Position numbers and translations under genes: made by a program. Below are positions 51,729 to 60,872 of a stretch of 64,000 nucleotides of DNA, in pieces; positions within the stretch are counted from its first letter, which is position 1; the number at the start of each line of letters is the position of its first letter. This DNA is from Mycolicibacter minnesotensis (GTDB taxonomy: Bacteria; Actinomycetota; Actinomycetes; Mycobacteriales; Mycobacteriaceae): NCBI RefSeq assembly GCF_010731755.1, contig NZ_AP022589.1:1-64000 (forward strand), in the 5' to 3' direction. The notes beneath the pieces are model-generated. The model did no database searches, was not told the origin of the DNA, and was given only the letters and a program-made list of their open reading frames with translations.

Positions 51729-52682
51729 TCACGCTCCGAGGCGCTGGGTGTGCAATAAGTCGACGTTCAAATCAGTCCCGGTATAACCGGCAGCTCGGAG
51801 CGCAGCTCTGACCCGGCCAAGCACCACACCAGGTCGATACCGAAGAAGGTCGCTGCTGACCCGAACGATCACCCAGCCGCGTGCGAACAACTCGGCGTAG
51901 CGATCGATATCAGCGGTCCGCTGCCGAGGGTCGGTCCAATGCTGGGCACCGTCAAATTCCACACCGACCTGGTATTCGGGCCAGCCCATATCAATACGAG
52001 CGAAGGGACGGCCGAAGCCGTCTCGCACGACGATTTGGGTCGTCGGGCGCGGGAGTCCGCCGCGTATCAGCAACAGCCGCGTGCGGGTTTCCTGCGGAGA
52101 TTCCGCGCCGCCGTCCATCAGTGTGATCGCGCGCCGTAACTGCAGCAGGCCGCGAGCACCTCTGTGGCGCTCCGCTAGCGCGGAAACGTCCTCTACGACC
52201 AGCCTCGTCGCATTCGCCAGGGCGTCGAGGCGCATGACTGCACCGGTTAGCCCCTTACTACGGCCCAGATCGAAAGCGGTCCGTGCGGGTGTGGTGGTCG
52301 GTATCCCTCGGATCAGGCATGTCTCATCGGGTTCCAGCCGCTCGCGATGGATGACAATCCCCTCGGCGTCAGAGGCGGCTTTCCGATTCAGTTCCGCCGG
52401 CAATCGCACATCGAGCCATCGTGAGCGGTGTAGAGCCGCCGCTGACAAGCCCGCCACCGTAGCCGTCCGTCCCGACCAGAGCCAGCCTGCCACCGCACGC
52501 GTGACCGGCGTCAGCTCTTGGCCGTTCGGCAGATAGACGTTGCGGTATATCGACCAATGCCGACTGCGTAACGTCCGCCGGGTCACGCTGCCTGCCGCCA
52601 ACGCCTCAGTGCCGAGGAAGGGCCAGGCGGAATCCGGTGTGGGGGTCGGCATGGCAGTCACAGTGCCGACTCGGGCCGTCAT
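51729..52682 (-). CDS. AbiEi-like/DUF559 domain protein (solitary antitoxin-nuclease fold)
   Basis: 317 aa. The N-terminal half resembles AbiEi-type antitoxin regions found in actinobacteria (ALAAGSVTRRTLRSRHWSIY, RNVYLPNGQELTPVTRAVAG, GIPTTTPARTAFDLGRS). The C-terminal third is a PD-(D/E)xK-like DUF559 module: DMGWPEYQVGVEFDGAQHWT with acidic residues, DIDRYAELFARGWVIVRVSS and DLLRYRPGVVLGRVRAALR. No adjacent AbiEii toxin gene is present. These proteins are numerous in mycobacteria and their role is unclear; a defence or stress role is only an inference. Confidence 0.75.
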   Translation of the reverse strand: MTARVGTVTAMPTPTPDSAWPFLGTEALAAGSVTRRTLRSRHWSIYRNVYLPNGQELTPVTRAVAGWLWSGRTATVAGLSAAALHRSRWLDVRLPAELNRKAASDAEGIVIHRERLEPDETCLIRGIPTTTPARTAFDLGRSKGLTGAVMRLDALANATRLVVEDVSALAERHRGARGLLQLRRAITLMDGGAESPQETRTRLLLIRGGLPRPTTQIVVRDGFGRPFARIDMGWPEYQVGVEFDGAQHWTDPRQRTADIDRYAELFARGWVIVRVSSDLLRYRPGVVLGRVRAALRAAGYTGTDLNVDLLHTQRLGA

Positions 52683-52732
52683 CGGAATACCGAGTGTCGA
52701 CTTGTGTCACCCGTTCTGTGGATAAACGTGCA

Positions 52733-53995
52733 TCAAGGCAACATTCGGCGCAGTACCTCGGCGACGACGTCCTCGGTCGGCACATCCACCTGTTCACCAG
52801 TGGCCAGATTCTTGACGCCCACGGTGCCGGCCTGCAGATCGCGGTCACCGGCGACCAGGGCGATGACCGCGCCGGAGCGGTCGGCGGCGCGCATGGCCCC
52901 CTTGAGGCCGCGGTCTCCATAGGCCAGGTCTACCCGGACCCCGGCAGTCCGCAAGTGGCCGGCAAGGACGGCCAGCCGCAGCTTGGCCGCCTCGGAAAGG
53001 CCCACTCCGTACACGTCGCAACGGGTGGTCTGCCCCACGGTCTTGCCCTCGGCCGCCAGGGCCAACAGGGTGCGGTCCACGCCGAGACCGAAGCCGATTC
53101 CGGACAGATCCTGGCCACCGAGCTGGCGCATGAGCCCGTCGTAGCGGCCCCCGCCCCCGATTCCGGACTGTGCGCCCAGACCGTCATGCACGAACTCAAA
53201 GGTGGTCTTGGTGTAGTAGTCCAACCCGCGCACCATGCGCGGGTTGACCACGTAGGGCACACCGAGCGCGTCCAGATGTGCCAGCACCGTGTCGAAGTGC
53301 GTCCGGGCTCCCGTCGAGAGATGGTCCAGCATGACCGGGGCGTCAGCGGTCATCTCACGCACGTGTGGCCGCTTGTCGTCGAGCACCCGAAGCGGGTTGA
53401 GTTGCGCACGCTGACGCGTCTCCTCGTCGAGGTCGAGCCCGAACAGGAACTGCTGCAGCAACTCTCGATAAGCGGGGCGGCAGGTGTCGTCGCCTAAGGA
53501 GGTGATCTCCAGACGGAAACCCTCCAACCCCAGCGAGCGGAAACCCGCATCGGCGACGGCGATCACCTCGGCGTCCAGTGCGGGATCGTCTACTCCGATT
53601 GCCTCGACACCCACCTGCTGCAGCTGCCGATAGCGGCCGGCCTGTGGACGCTCGTAGCGGAAAAAGGGGCCCGCATAGCAGAGTTTGGCAGGCAGCTGCC
53701 CGCGGTCCAGGCCGTGCTCGATCACCGCGCGCATGACGCCCGCGGTGCCCTCAGGCCGCAGGGTCACCGATCGCTCCCCGCGATCGGCAAACGTGTACAT
53801 CTCCTTGGAGACCACGTCGGTGGACTCCCCCACCCCGCGCGCGAACAGTGCGGTGTCTTCGAAGATCGGCAGCTCGATGTCGCCGTAGCCGGCACGGCGA
53901 GCGACCGCCAGCAATCCGTCGCGGACTGCGACGAAACCGGCCGAGGACGGAGGAACGTAGTCGGGCACCCCTTTGGGTGCGGCAAAGGTGCTCAC
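52733..53995 (-). CDS. hisS: Histidyl-tRNA synthetase
   Basis: 420 aa. Class II synthetase with [20 protein letters not shown] at the N-terminus, motif 2 region [20 protein letters not shown] and [20 protein letters not shown], the histidine-specific [14 protein letters not shown] (HisA/HisB type loop), [15 protein letters not shown] and motif 3 [13 protein letters not shown], then the alpha/beta anticodon domain. GTG start overlaps the glyoxalase stop by 4 nt. Confidence 0.97.
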   Translation of the reverse strand: MSTFAAPKGVPDYVPPSSAGFVAVRDGLLAVARRAGYGDIELPIFEDTALFARGVGESTDVVSKEMYTFADRGERSVTLRPEGTAGVMRAVIEHGLDRGQLPAKLCYAGPFFRYERPQAGRYRQLQQVGVEAIGVDDPALDAEVIAVADAGFRSLGLEGFRLEITSLGDDTCRPAYRELLQQFLFGLDLDEETRQRAQLNPLRVLDDKRPHVREMTADAPVMLDHLSTGARTHFDTVLAHLDALGVPYVVNPRMVRGLDYYTKTTFEFVHDGLGAQSGIGGGGRYDGLMRQLGGQDLSGIGFGLGVDRTLLALAAEGKTVGQTTRCDVYGVGLSEAAKLRLAVLAGHLRTAGVRVDLAYGDRGLKGAMRAADRSGAVIALVAGDRDLQAGTVGVKNLATGEQVDVPTEDVVAEVLRRMLP

Positions 53996-54669
53996 GCACT
54001 AAGCCCTTCTAGGAATGGGTTGTAACGGCGCTCGTCGCCGATGGTGGTCTTGGGTCCGTGGCCCGGCAGCACCACGCATCCATCGTCGAGGCGCAGCAGC
54101 TTGTCGACGATCGAGTTCATCAGGTCACGGCCGCTGCCTCCGGGCAGGTCGGTGCGGCCGACGGAGTTCTGAAACAGGGTGTCACCGCTGAACACAACCT
54201 CGGCAGCGTCGCCTTCGACCCGGAAGACCACCGAACCACGGGTGTGGCCGGGCGTGTGGTCGACGGTGACCTTGGTGTCGCCCAAGCCGATCACGGCAGC
54301 GTCGCGATCCAGTTCGATCAGCTGCTTGGGTTCAGTGAACATCACCTTGCTCAACGCACCGAACAACGCCTGCCCGGGCACCGTGCCCAGTGAGCGCAGT
54401 GGATCGGTGAGCATGAAGCGGTCCTCGGGGTGAATGTAGGTGGGGCAGCCGTAGGTGTCGGACACTTTCTGGGCCGACCAGATGTGGTCAATGTGGCCGT
54501 GGGTGAGCAGCACTGCCGACGGGGTCAGCCGGTTGTCGTCCAGCACACGCCGCAGCCGGGCCATGGCACGTTGGCCGGGGTCAATGACGATCGCGTCGGC
54601 GCCCTGCCGTTGCGCCAGCACGTAGCAGTTGCACGCCAGCATTCCAGCGGGGAATCCGGTGACCAACAC
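53992..54669 (-). CDS. Glyoxalase II-like metallo-beta-lactamase-fold hydrolase (Rv2581c-like)
   Basis: About 225 aa from GTG 54669. Zinc motif HxHxDH in [17 protein letters not shown], further ligands in [19 protein letters not shown] and [20 protein letters not shown], and [20 protein letters not shown] at the end. The opening [18 protein letters not shown] matches the family; a longer open frame from 54753 has no similarity. Overlaps hisS by 4 nt. Confidence 0.92.
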   Translation of the reverse strand: MLVTGFPAGMLACNCYVLAQRQGADAIVIDPGQRAMARLRRVLDDNRLTPSAVLLTHGHIDHIWSAQKVSDTYGCPTYIHPEDRFMLTDPLRSLGTVPGQALFGALSKVMFTEPKQLIELDRDAAVIGLGDTKVTVDHTPGHTRGSVVFRVEGDAAEVVFSGDTLFQNSVGRTDLPGGSGRDLMNSIVDKLLRLDDGCVVLPGHGPKTTIGDERRYNPFLEGLSA

Positions 54670-54780
54670 GCCGACCAGTTTCCCATTGCATCTCCAGCTG
54701 GCAGTGACGCGGGCGGCTCCGACGGGCTCTGGCAGACTTGAGGCCCGACTCACATCAGCGAGCCAGGAGGTTTACCGCCG

Positions 54781-55665
54781 GTGCCCACGAACTCAGAGCG
54801 GCGTGCCGCCGCCAAGCGCAATCTGGACCAACAGGTACAGCAGCGTGCCGAGGCCGCCCGCAAGCAGCGGCGGCTGCTGATGATCGTCGGTGCCGTCGCC
54901 GCGGTGTTGCTGATCGCCGGGGTGGTGTTCGTGGTGCTGCGCGACAACGACCCGGGCAACGTCAACGCGATCGCCTCGTCGAGCGAGAGCACCTCGGAGG
55001 CCGCAGATACCCCGGCCACGCCGGCGTCGGCGGGGCAACTGCCGAAGTTCACCGCGTCGCCCCAGTTGGGCGCCGACTGCCAGTACCCGAAGGCCCGGCC
55101 GGCCACCAAGGCGGTCGAGCTTCCGCGGTCCGGCAAAGTTCCTACCGACCCGGCCCAGGTCAGCGTCTCGATGCTGACCGACCAGGGGCCCATCGGATTG
55201 ATGCTCAACAACGCCCAAGCCCCGTGCACCGTGAACAGCTTCATCAGCCTGGCCGCCAAGGACTTCTTCAAAGGCACGCAGTGCCATCGGCTGACCACCT
55301 CGCCGATGCTCAGCGTGTTGCAGTGCGGCGACCCCGCCGGCGACGGCACCGGCGGCCCGGGCTATGAGTTCGACAACGAATACCCCACTGACCAGTACAG
55401 CTTGGGCGACCCAGCGGCCCAGCAGCCGGTCACCTACCCACGCGGCACGGTCGCGATGGCCAACGCCGGGCCTGGCACCAACGGCAGTCAGTTCTTCCTC
55501 GTCTACAAGGATTCGATGCTGCCACCGCAGTACACGGTGTTCGGCACGATTCAGAACGACGGCCTGGCCACCCTGGACAAAATTGCTGCGGCCGGCGTGC
55601 AGGGTGGCGGCGACGACGGCCCGCCGGCAACCAAGGTGACCGTCAAGTCGGTGCGGGCCGACTAG
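54781..55665 (+). CDS. Membrane-anchored cyclophilin-type peptidyl-prolyl isomerase (Rv2582-like)
   Basis: 294 aa from GTG 54781. N-terminal basic helix (NSERRAAAKRNLDQQVQQRA), one membrane segment about 34-58 (LLMIVGAVAAVLLIAGVVFV), a Ser/Thr/Ala-rich linker, then an external cyclophilin domain: FFKGTQCHRLTTSPMLSVLQ, GGPGYEFDNEYPTDQ, RGTVAMANAGPGTNGSQFFL and YTVFGTIQNDGLATLDKIA. Acts on folding of exported proteins outside the membrane. The kinase gene follows on the same strand. Confidence 0.93.
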   Translation: MPTNSERRAAAKRNLDQQVQQRAEAARKQRRLLMIVGAVAAVLLIAGVVFVVLRDNDPGNVNAIASSSESTSEAADTPATPASAGQLPKFTASPQLGADCQYPKARPATKAVELPRSGKVPTDPAQVSVSMLTDQGPIGLMLNNAQAPCTVNSFISLAAKDFFKGTQCHRLTTSPMLSVLQCGDPAGDGTGGPGYEFDNEYPTDQYSLGDPAAQQPVTYPRGTVAMANAGPGTNGSQFFLVYKDSMLPPQYTVFGTIQNDGLATLDKIAAAGVQGGGDDGPPATKVTVKSVRAD

Positions 55666-55750
55666 GCGGGCGCAGGAAAGTTCCTCGTCGGGTCGTATCG
55701 AGCCCAAGATCCCAAGAACGCAGCTACGGTCGCATCCGCACTAGTGGAAT

Positions 55751-55794
55751 ATTCTTTACTACCGCGGGCACATGTCTGTGCAGCTAACATGTCG
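55751..55794 (+). promoter_or_regulatory. Possible promoter elements upstream of the kinase
   Basis: A -10-like TATTCT (55751-55756) and two copies of ACATGTC (55771-55777 and 55788-55794; each contains the palindrome ACATGT) lie in the 195-nt gap before the kinase. A good ribosome site GAGGAGAAGC directly precedes its GTG. The functional reading is weak. Confidence 0.3.
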
Positions 55795-55860
55795 GCGGAT
55801 CGACCGGGTTAGCGCACTTATGGCTCGGGCCGGACACCCGACTATGAGGAGAAGCGGCTC

Positions 55861-57882
55861 GTGACAACGGTATTCGGCCGCTACGAACTGTTGGACCTGC
55901 TGGGCCGCGGCGGGATGGGCGAGATCTATCGTGCCCACGACACCGCCACCGACCGGATCGTCGCGGTCAAGTTGCTGCCGGCTCATTTGGCCGATAACCC
56001 GGCTTTTCAACATCGCTTTCGCCGGGAGGCGCGCGCCGTTGCCGCTCTCAACGACCCCCACATCGTGCCCATCCACAATTACGGCGATATCGATGGCCGC
56101 CTCTACGTCGACATGCGCCTGATCGAAGGACGCGACCTGGGAAAGGTCATCGCCGACAGCGGCGGCCGCCTCGTCCCGCGGCGCGCCGTGGCGATCATCG
56201 AACAGATTGCCTCCGCCCTAGATACCGCTCATGACGCCGGCTTGGTCCACCGGGACGTCAAACCCTCCAACATCCTGCTGACTGTGCGCGACTTCGCCTA
56301 TCTGATCGACTTCGGCATCGCCCGCAGCACCGACGACACGGCGATGACCGGCACCGGACTTGCCGTCGGAACGCTGGCCTACATGGCCCCGGAACGCTTC
56401 AGCGGCAACGCCGATCACCGAGCCGATATCTACGCTTTGAGCTGCGTGCTCTACCAAGCCCTCACCGGTCGGCAGCCGTACCCCAGCGACAGCCTCGAGC
56501 GGCAAATCGCCGCCCACCTCAATGTTGCGCCGCCCAAGCCGTCCGTCCACGACGTACCGGTGGCGTTCGACGCCGTCATTGCTCGCGGCATGGCGAAGGA
56601 CCCCGACGAGCGCCATCAAACCGCGACGGCACTGGCCCGCGAGGCAGCAGCGGCCCTCAATGCGCCGGTCAAGGCGAAAGCGGCTCCGCCAAAGCCGGTG
56701 GCCCCTGCCCCATTCGTCGAGACACCGGCTGTCAGGATCGCACCTCGATCGGTGCGAGCGGCCCGTTATGTGGCTGGCGCCTGCGTCGCCGCCCAATTCG
56801 CAATGATGGGCAGTTACATCTACACGTCCACCTCCTTTGCCCAGAGTCGAGTGATGCTGACCGCCACCGGACAACCGCCGACCACCGCGCAACTCGCGCA
56901 GGCGCAAAAGACGATCAGTGATCGCCTCGCCGACCGGGGAATCGCTGACGCCCAGGTCGTTGTCGACGGAAGCGGCCTGATGGCAATGGTGCCCAAGGGC
57001 GATGTTGCCAAACTGGCTGGAATCGGTCAGCGCGCAATGCTTTATGCAAGGCCGGTGATCAACGCGGTGTCGGTGCTGACAACGCTGGGGGCTGGATCCG
57101 GCACGGGCGCGCAGGACCCGGGACCGGGCCCGGACATCATCACGACCAGCCCCGGACCCGAAAACACCGGCGAGTCCGCCACGCCCGGCAGCTCGGCCGG
57201 TCCGGCTCCTACGGCACCGGGATCGCCCGCCGAGCCGATGTTCCCCGACGACCAGTCCCAGAGTTGGGAGGCCCGCGTTGCCGCCGAGAAACGGCTGCGG
57301 CAGAGCGACAACAACGTGGTACAGCAGCTGGCCCTGCAGATTCAGGCCCAACGTTGCGATAGGGAAGACATCCTTGCCGGCAACGACGACCCGGACCTGC
57401 CGCTGGTGACTTGTTCGGAGGACCACCGGACGGCCTACCTGCTGGCGCCCGCGATCTTCACCGGAGCCCAGGTCACCGACGCGGTCGGGCGCCGGAGCTG
57501 GGATGTCGATGGCGACTACGTCAAAGTCCTCTTGTCGCCCGCCGCAACCGCCACCTGGGCAAGCTATGCCGCATCGCACATCGGCGATCAGGTCGCGTAC
57601 ACGTTGGACACCCAGGTGCTCAGCACGCAAGAGATACGCGAGACGAACCGCGATGGCGATCCCAAGATTGCGATGGGCAACTCACTGCCCGGAGACCTAA
57701 GCAGTTTGGCGAACACCTTGAAGCATCAGCCGTTGCCGACAACGTTCGGCATCGGCGCCCCTGAAGAGGCCCCGATAGCGTTCGACCGCCCGTCGACCGC
57801 GCTGGTCACCGGCACCGTGGCTGTGTCGCTGATGTTGCTTGGGGCACTGGCTTACCTGCTCCTGCGCCGACAACCTGACTAG
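55861..57882 (+). CDS. Receptor Ser/Thr protein kinase with a SecD-like (TM1-P1-TM2) external module
   Basis: 673 aa. Kinase domain 8-265: Gly-loop GRGGMGEIYRA, Lys37, Glu56, H130-R131-D132 with Lys134 and Asn137, D150-F151-G152, and MAPERF at 175-180; style is that of the PknD/E/H group. A Pro/Ala linker leads to a membrane segment at about 302-322. The outer part is not PASTA. Residues 341-400 (QLAQAQKTISDRLADRGIAD, VVVDGSG, RAMLYARPVI) and 470-630 (AEKRLRQS, LQIQAQRCDREDILAGNDDP, LPLVTCSEDHRTAYLLAP, SHIGDQVAYTLDTQVLS, LKHQPLP) follow mycobacterial SecD P1 in order, with the same Pro-rich insert between (410-465). A second membrane segment (647-668) corresponds to SecD TM2, then the protein stops. 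It ends 14 nt from the relA stop. Confidence 0.9.
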   Translation: MTTVFGRYELLDLLGRGGMGEIYRAHDTATDRIVAVKLLPAHLADNPAFQHRFRREARAVAALNDPHIVPIHNYGDIDGRLYVDMRLIEGRDLGKVIADSGGRLVPRRAVAIIEQIASALDTAHDAGLVHRDVKPSNILLTVRDFAYLIDFGIARSTDDTAMTGTGLAVGTLAYMAPERFSGNADHRADIYALSCVLYQALTGRQPYPSDSLERQIAAHLNVAPPKPSVHDVPVAFDAVIARGMAKDPDERHQTATALAREAAAALNAPVKAKAAPPKPVAPAPFVETPAVRIAPRSVRAARYVAGACVAAQFAMMGSYIYTSTSFAQSRVMLTATGQPPTTAQLAQAQKTISDRLADRGIADAQVVVDGSGLMAMVPKGDVAKLAGIGQRAMLYARPVINAVSVLTTLGAGSGTGAQDPGPGPDIITTSPGPENTGESATPGSSAGPAPTAPGSPAEPMFPDDQSQSWEARVAAEKRLRQSDNNVVQQLALQIQAQRCDREDILAGNDDPDLPLVTCSEDHRTAYLLAPAIFTGAQVTDAVGRRSWDVDGDYVKVLLSPAATATWASYAASHIGDQVAYTLDTQVLSTQEIRETNRDGDPKIAMGNSLPGDLSSLANTLKHQPLPTTFGIGAPEEAPIAFDRPSTALVTGTVAVSLMLLGALAYLLLRRQPD

Positions 57883-57896
57883 CCCAAAACGGGCCG

Positions 57897-60311
57897 TCAT
57901 GCCGCCGACGTCACCCGATAGACGTCGAATACACCCTCGACGTTGCGGACCACGTTGAGCAGGTGACCGAGATGCTTCGGATCACCCATCTCGAATGTGA
58001 AGCGGCTGATCGCCACCCGATCACGTGACGTGGTGACTGAGGCCGACAAGATGTTGACCTTCTCGTCGGCGAGCACCTTGGTGATGTCCGACAGCAGCCG
58101 GTGCCGGTCCAGCGCCTCAACCTGAATAGCGACCAGGAACACCGACGAGGGCGACGGTGCCCACTTGACCTCGATGATCCGCTCATCCTGCTGACGCAGC
58201 GACTCGGCGTTGGTGCAGTCGGTGCGATGGACCGACACGCCGCCGCCACGGGTGACGAAACCCATGATCTCGTCGCCTGGGACCGGGGTGCAGCACTTGG
58301 CCAGCTTGGTGAGCACGCCCGTGGCGCCCGGGACCGCGACTCCGACGTCGTCGGCGTGCCGTTCACGACGCGGAGTGGTCAGAGGTGTGGAGCGCTCAGC
58401 CAGGTCGTCCTCGGCCTGGTCGACGCCGCCCAGCTGAGCCACCAGCCGCTGCACCACGTGATGTGCCGAGATGTGGTTCTCGCCCACGGCGGTGTAGAGC
58501 GCGGAGACGTCCGAGTAGTGCAGTTCGCGGGCCACCGCGGCCATCGACTCGCCGTTGACCAGTCGCTGCAGCGGCAGACCTGCCCGGCGTACCTCGCGGG
58601 CCATCGACTCCTTGCCGGACTCCAGGGCTTCCTCGCGACGTTCCTTGGCGAACCATTGCCGGATCTTGGCCTTGGCCCGCGGCGACACTACGAACTGCTG
58701 CCAGTCGCGCGACGGCCCGGCGTTTTGAGCCTTGGAGGTGAAGACCTCCACAACTTCGCCGTTTTCAAGCTTGCGCTCCAACGCCACCAGCCGGCCGTTG
58801 ACCCGGGCGCCGATACATCGGTGGCCGACTTCGGTGTGCACCGCGTAGGCGAAGTCCACCGGCGTGGAGCCGGTGGGCAGCGTGATCACATCGCCCTTCG
58901 GAGTGAACACGAAGATCTCTTTGACGGCCAGGTCATAACGCAGCGACTCGAGGAACTCACCCGGGTCCGCGGCTTCCCGCTGCCAGTCCAGCAACTGGCG
59001 CATCCAGGCCATGTCGTCGATCTCGGCGGCGGAGTTGACGTGCGGAACGCCGTTGCGGCCCTTGGATTCTTTGTAGCGCCAGTGCGCGGCGATCCCGTAC
59101 TCGGCGGTGCGGTGCATCTCCCGGGTGCGAATCTGGATCTCCAGCGGCTTGCCCTCCGGGCCGATCACCGTGGTGTGCAACGACTGGTAGACCCCGTAGC
59201 GCGGCTGGGCGATGTAGTCCTTGAACCGGCCGGCCATCGGCTGCCACAGCGAGTGCACGACACCGACGGCGGCATAACAGTCCCGGATCTCGTCGCACAG
59301 GATCCGCAGTCCTACCAAGTCGTAGATGTCGTCGAAGTCACGGCCGCGCACGATCATCTTCTGATAGATCGACCAGTAGTGCTTGGGTCTCCCCTCGACG
59401 GTCGCGGTGATCTTCGACTTGGCCAGCGTATTGACGATCTCGGCGCGCACCTTGGCCAGGTAGGTGTCGCGGGACGGCGCCCGGTCGGCCACCAACCGGA
59501 CGATCTCCTCGTAGCGCTTGGGATGCAGGATCGCGAACGAGAGGTCTTCAAGCTCCCACTTGACGGTGGCCATACCGAGCCGATGGGCCAGCGGGGCAAT
59601 GACTTCCAGCGTCTCGCGCGCTTTGCGGGCCTGCTTCTCCGGCGCCAGGAATCGGATGGTGCGCATATTGTGCAGCCGATCGGCGACCTTGATCACCAAT
59701 ACCCGAGGATCGCGTGCCATGGCGATGACCATCTTGCGGATGGTCTCGGCCTCGGCGGCGGTGCCCAGCACCACCTTGTCGAGCTTGGTCACGCCATCAA
59801 CCAGGTGGGCGACCTCGTCGCCGAACTCTGCGGCCAGCGCCTGCAGTGTGTAACCGGTGTCTTCGACAGTGTCGTGCAGCAGCGCAGCCACCAGTGTGAT
59901 GGTGTCCATGCCCAACTCGGCCAGGATCGTCGCCACGGCCACAGGGTGGGTGATGTAGGGATCCCCCGAATGGCGCAGCTGGGTGGCGTGCCGCTGCTCG
60001 GCCACCTCGTAGGCGCGCTGCAGCAGCGCAAGATTGGCTTTCGGGTAGTACTGCCGGTGCACCGCCACCAGGGGTTCCAGCACCGGGCTCAGGGCACCGC
60101 GTTGCGCGGTGATGCGCCGGGCAATCCGGGCCCGCACGCGCCGGGAGGCACTGGTGGGTACCTTCAGCAGATCGGTGCGCTCGGTGGGCGAGTCCTGGGC
60201 GACAGCCTCCGACATCACTACCGGCTGACTCGTGTCGACGCCGTACCGATCGGGGTCTGAGCCCTGCTCGGGGCCGTGCGGAAAGCCATTTTCAGGGCCC
60301 ACTGTGCTCAC
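57897..60311 (-). CDS. relA: Bifunctional (p)ppGpp synthetase/hydrolase
   Basis: 804 aa. Rel controls the stringent response. The HD hydrolase motif is [20 protein letters not shown] (His146-Asp147), with [20 protein letters not shown] and RLHNMRTIR nearby. The synthetase region has [20 protein letters not shown] and the [20 protein letters not shown] block, then TGS ([20 protein letters not shown]) and a C-terminal ACT domain ([20 protein letters not shown]). Full-length Rel, so both activities are expected. Order relA-apt-lipoprotein-secF-secD matches M. tuberculosis, with the kinase inserted at its 3' side. Confidence 0.97.
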   Translation of the reverse strand: MSTVGPENGFPHGPEQGSDPDRYGVDTSQPVVMSEAVAQDSPTERTDLLKVPTSASRRVRARIARRITAQRGALSPVLEPLVAVHRQYYPKANLALLQRAYEVAEQRHATQLRHSGDPYITHPVAVATILAELGMDTITLVAALLHDTVEDTGYTLQALAAEFGDEVAHLVDGVTKLDKVVLGTAAEAETIRKMVIAMARDPRVLVIKVADRLHNMRTIRFLAPEKQARKARETLEVIAPLAHRLGMATVKWELEDLSFAILHPKRYEEIVRLVADRAPSRDTYLAKVRAEIVNTLAKSKITATVEGRPKHYWSIYQKMIVRGRDFDDIYDLVGLRILCDEIRDCYAAVGVVHSLWQPMAGRFKDYIAQPRYGVYQSLHTTVIGPEGKPLEIQIRTREMHRTAEYGIAAHWRYKESKGRNGVPHVNSAAEIDDMAWMRQLLDWQREAADPGEFLESLRYDLAVKEIFVFTPKGDVITLPTGSTPVDFAYAVHTEVGHRCIGARVNGRLVALERKLENGEVVEVFTSKAQNAGPSRDWQQFVVSPRAKAKIRQWFAKERREEALESGKESMAREVRRAGLPLQRLVNGESMAAVARELHYSDVSALYTAVGENHISAHHVVQRLVAQLGGVDQAEDDLAERSTPLTTPRRERHADDVGVAVPGATGVLTKLAKCCTPVPGDEIMGFVTRGGGVSVHRTDCTNAESLRQQDERIIEVKWAPSPSSVFLVAIQVEALDRHRLLSDITKVLADEKVNILSASVTTSRDRVAISRFTFEMGDPKHLGHLLNVVRNVEGVFDVYRVTSAA

Positions 60312-60332
60312 CTCCGACCACGAGAATATCGA

Positions 60333-60872
60333 CTAAATCTGATGCAGGCGCTCAAGCCGCAACGGCGCCACCGCCGCGCGCCCGCCCAGCCCGGCCAGTT
60401 CCAGCACCACGGCCGCCGCAACCACTTCGGCGCCGGCCCGTCGTAGCAGGCGCTGCGCTGCGGCCAAGGTTCCGCCGGTGGCCAGCACGTCGTCGAGGAT
60501 GACCACCCGCATCCCGGCTAGTTCGATTCCCTCGGCGGGTATTTCCAAAACAGCAGTGGCGTATTCGAGCTGATAATGCTCCGCAAGCACCGGCGGCGGC
60601 AGCTTGCCGCCCTTGCGGACCGCCAACGCGCCCACTCCCAGCCGGTCGGCTACCGCCCCGGCCAGCAGAAAACCGCGGGCGTCGATACCGGCCACCAGGT
60701 CCGCACCGGCGGCGATCCGGGCCAGCTCATCGGTGACCACGGCCAGCCCGGCGGCGTCGGCGAACACCGGGGTCAGATCTTTGAAGGCTATTCCCGGGGA
60801 GGGAAAATCGGCCACCTCACGGATCAGCGACGCAATGAGCTCAGCGGCCCCCACTGCCGGCCCGGGGTTCAC
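60333..60872 (-). CDS. apt: Adenine phosphoribosyltransferase
   Basis: About 179 aa from GTG 60872, which overlaps the lipoprotein stop by 4 nt (GTGA); a longer open frame from 61007 lacks similarity. PRPP loop [20 protein letters not shown], preceded by [20 protein letters not shown] and the N-terminal [20 protein letters not shown] of Apt. Salvages adenine to AMP. Between relA and the lipoprotein gene. Confidence 0.95.
   Translation of the reverse strand: MNPGPAVGAAELIASLIREVADFPSPGIAFKDLTPVFADAAGLAVVTDELARIAAGADLVAGIDARGFLLAGAVADRLGVGALAVRKGGKLPPPVLAEHYQLEYATAVLEIPAEGIELAGMRVVILDDVLATGGTLAAAQRLLRRAGAEVVAAAVVLELAGLGGRAAVAPLRLERLHQI

Noticed and set aside
55861..57882. PASTA-type (PknB) receptor kinase
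   Set aside because: No PASTA repeats are visible; the outer region follows SecD P1 instead.
58101..60260. 719-aa open frame antisense to relA
   Set aside because: Shadow of relA.
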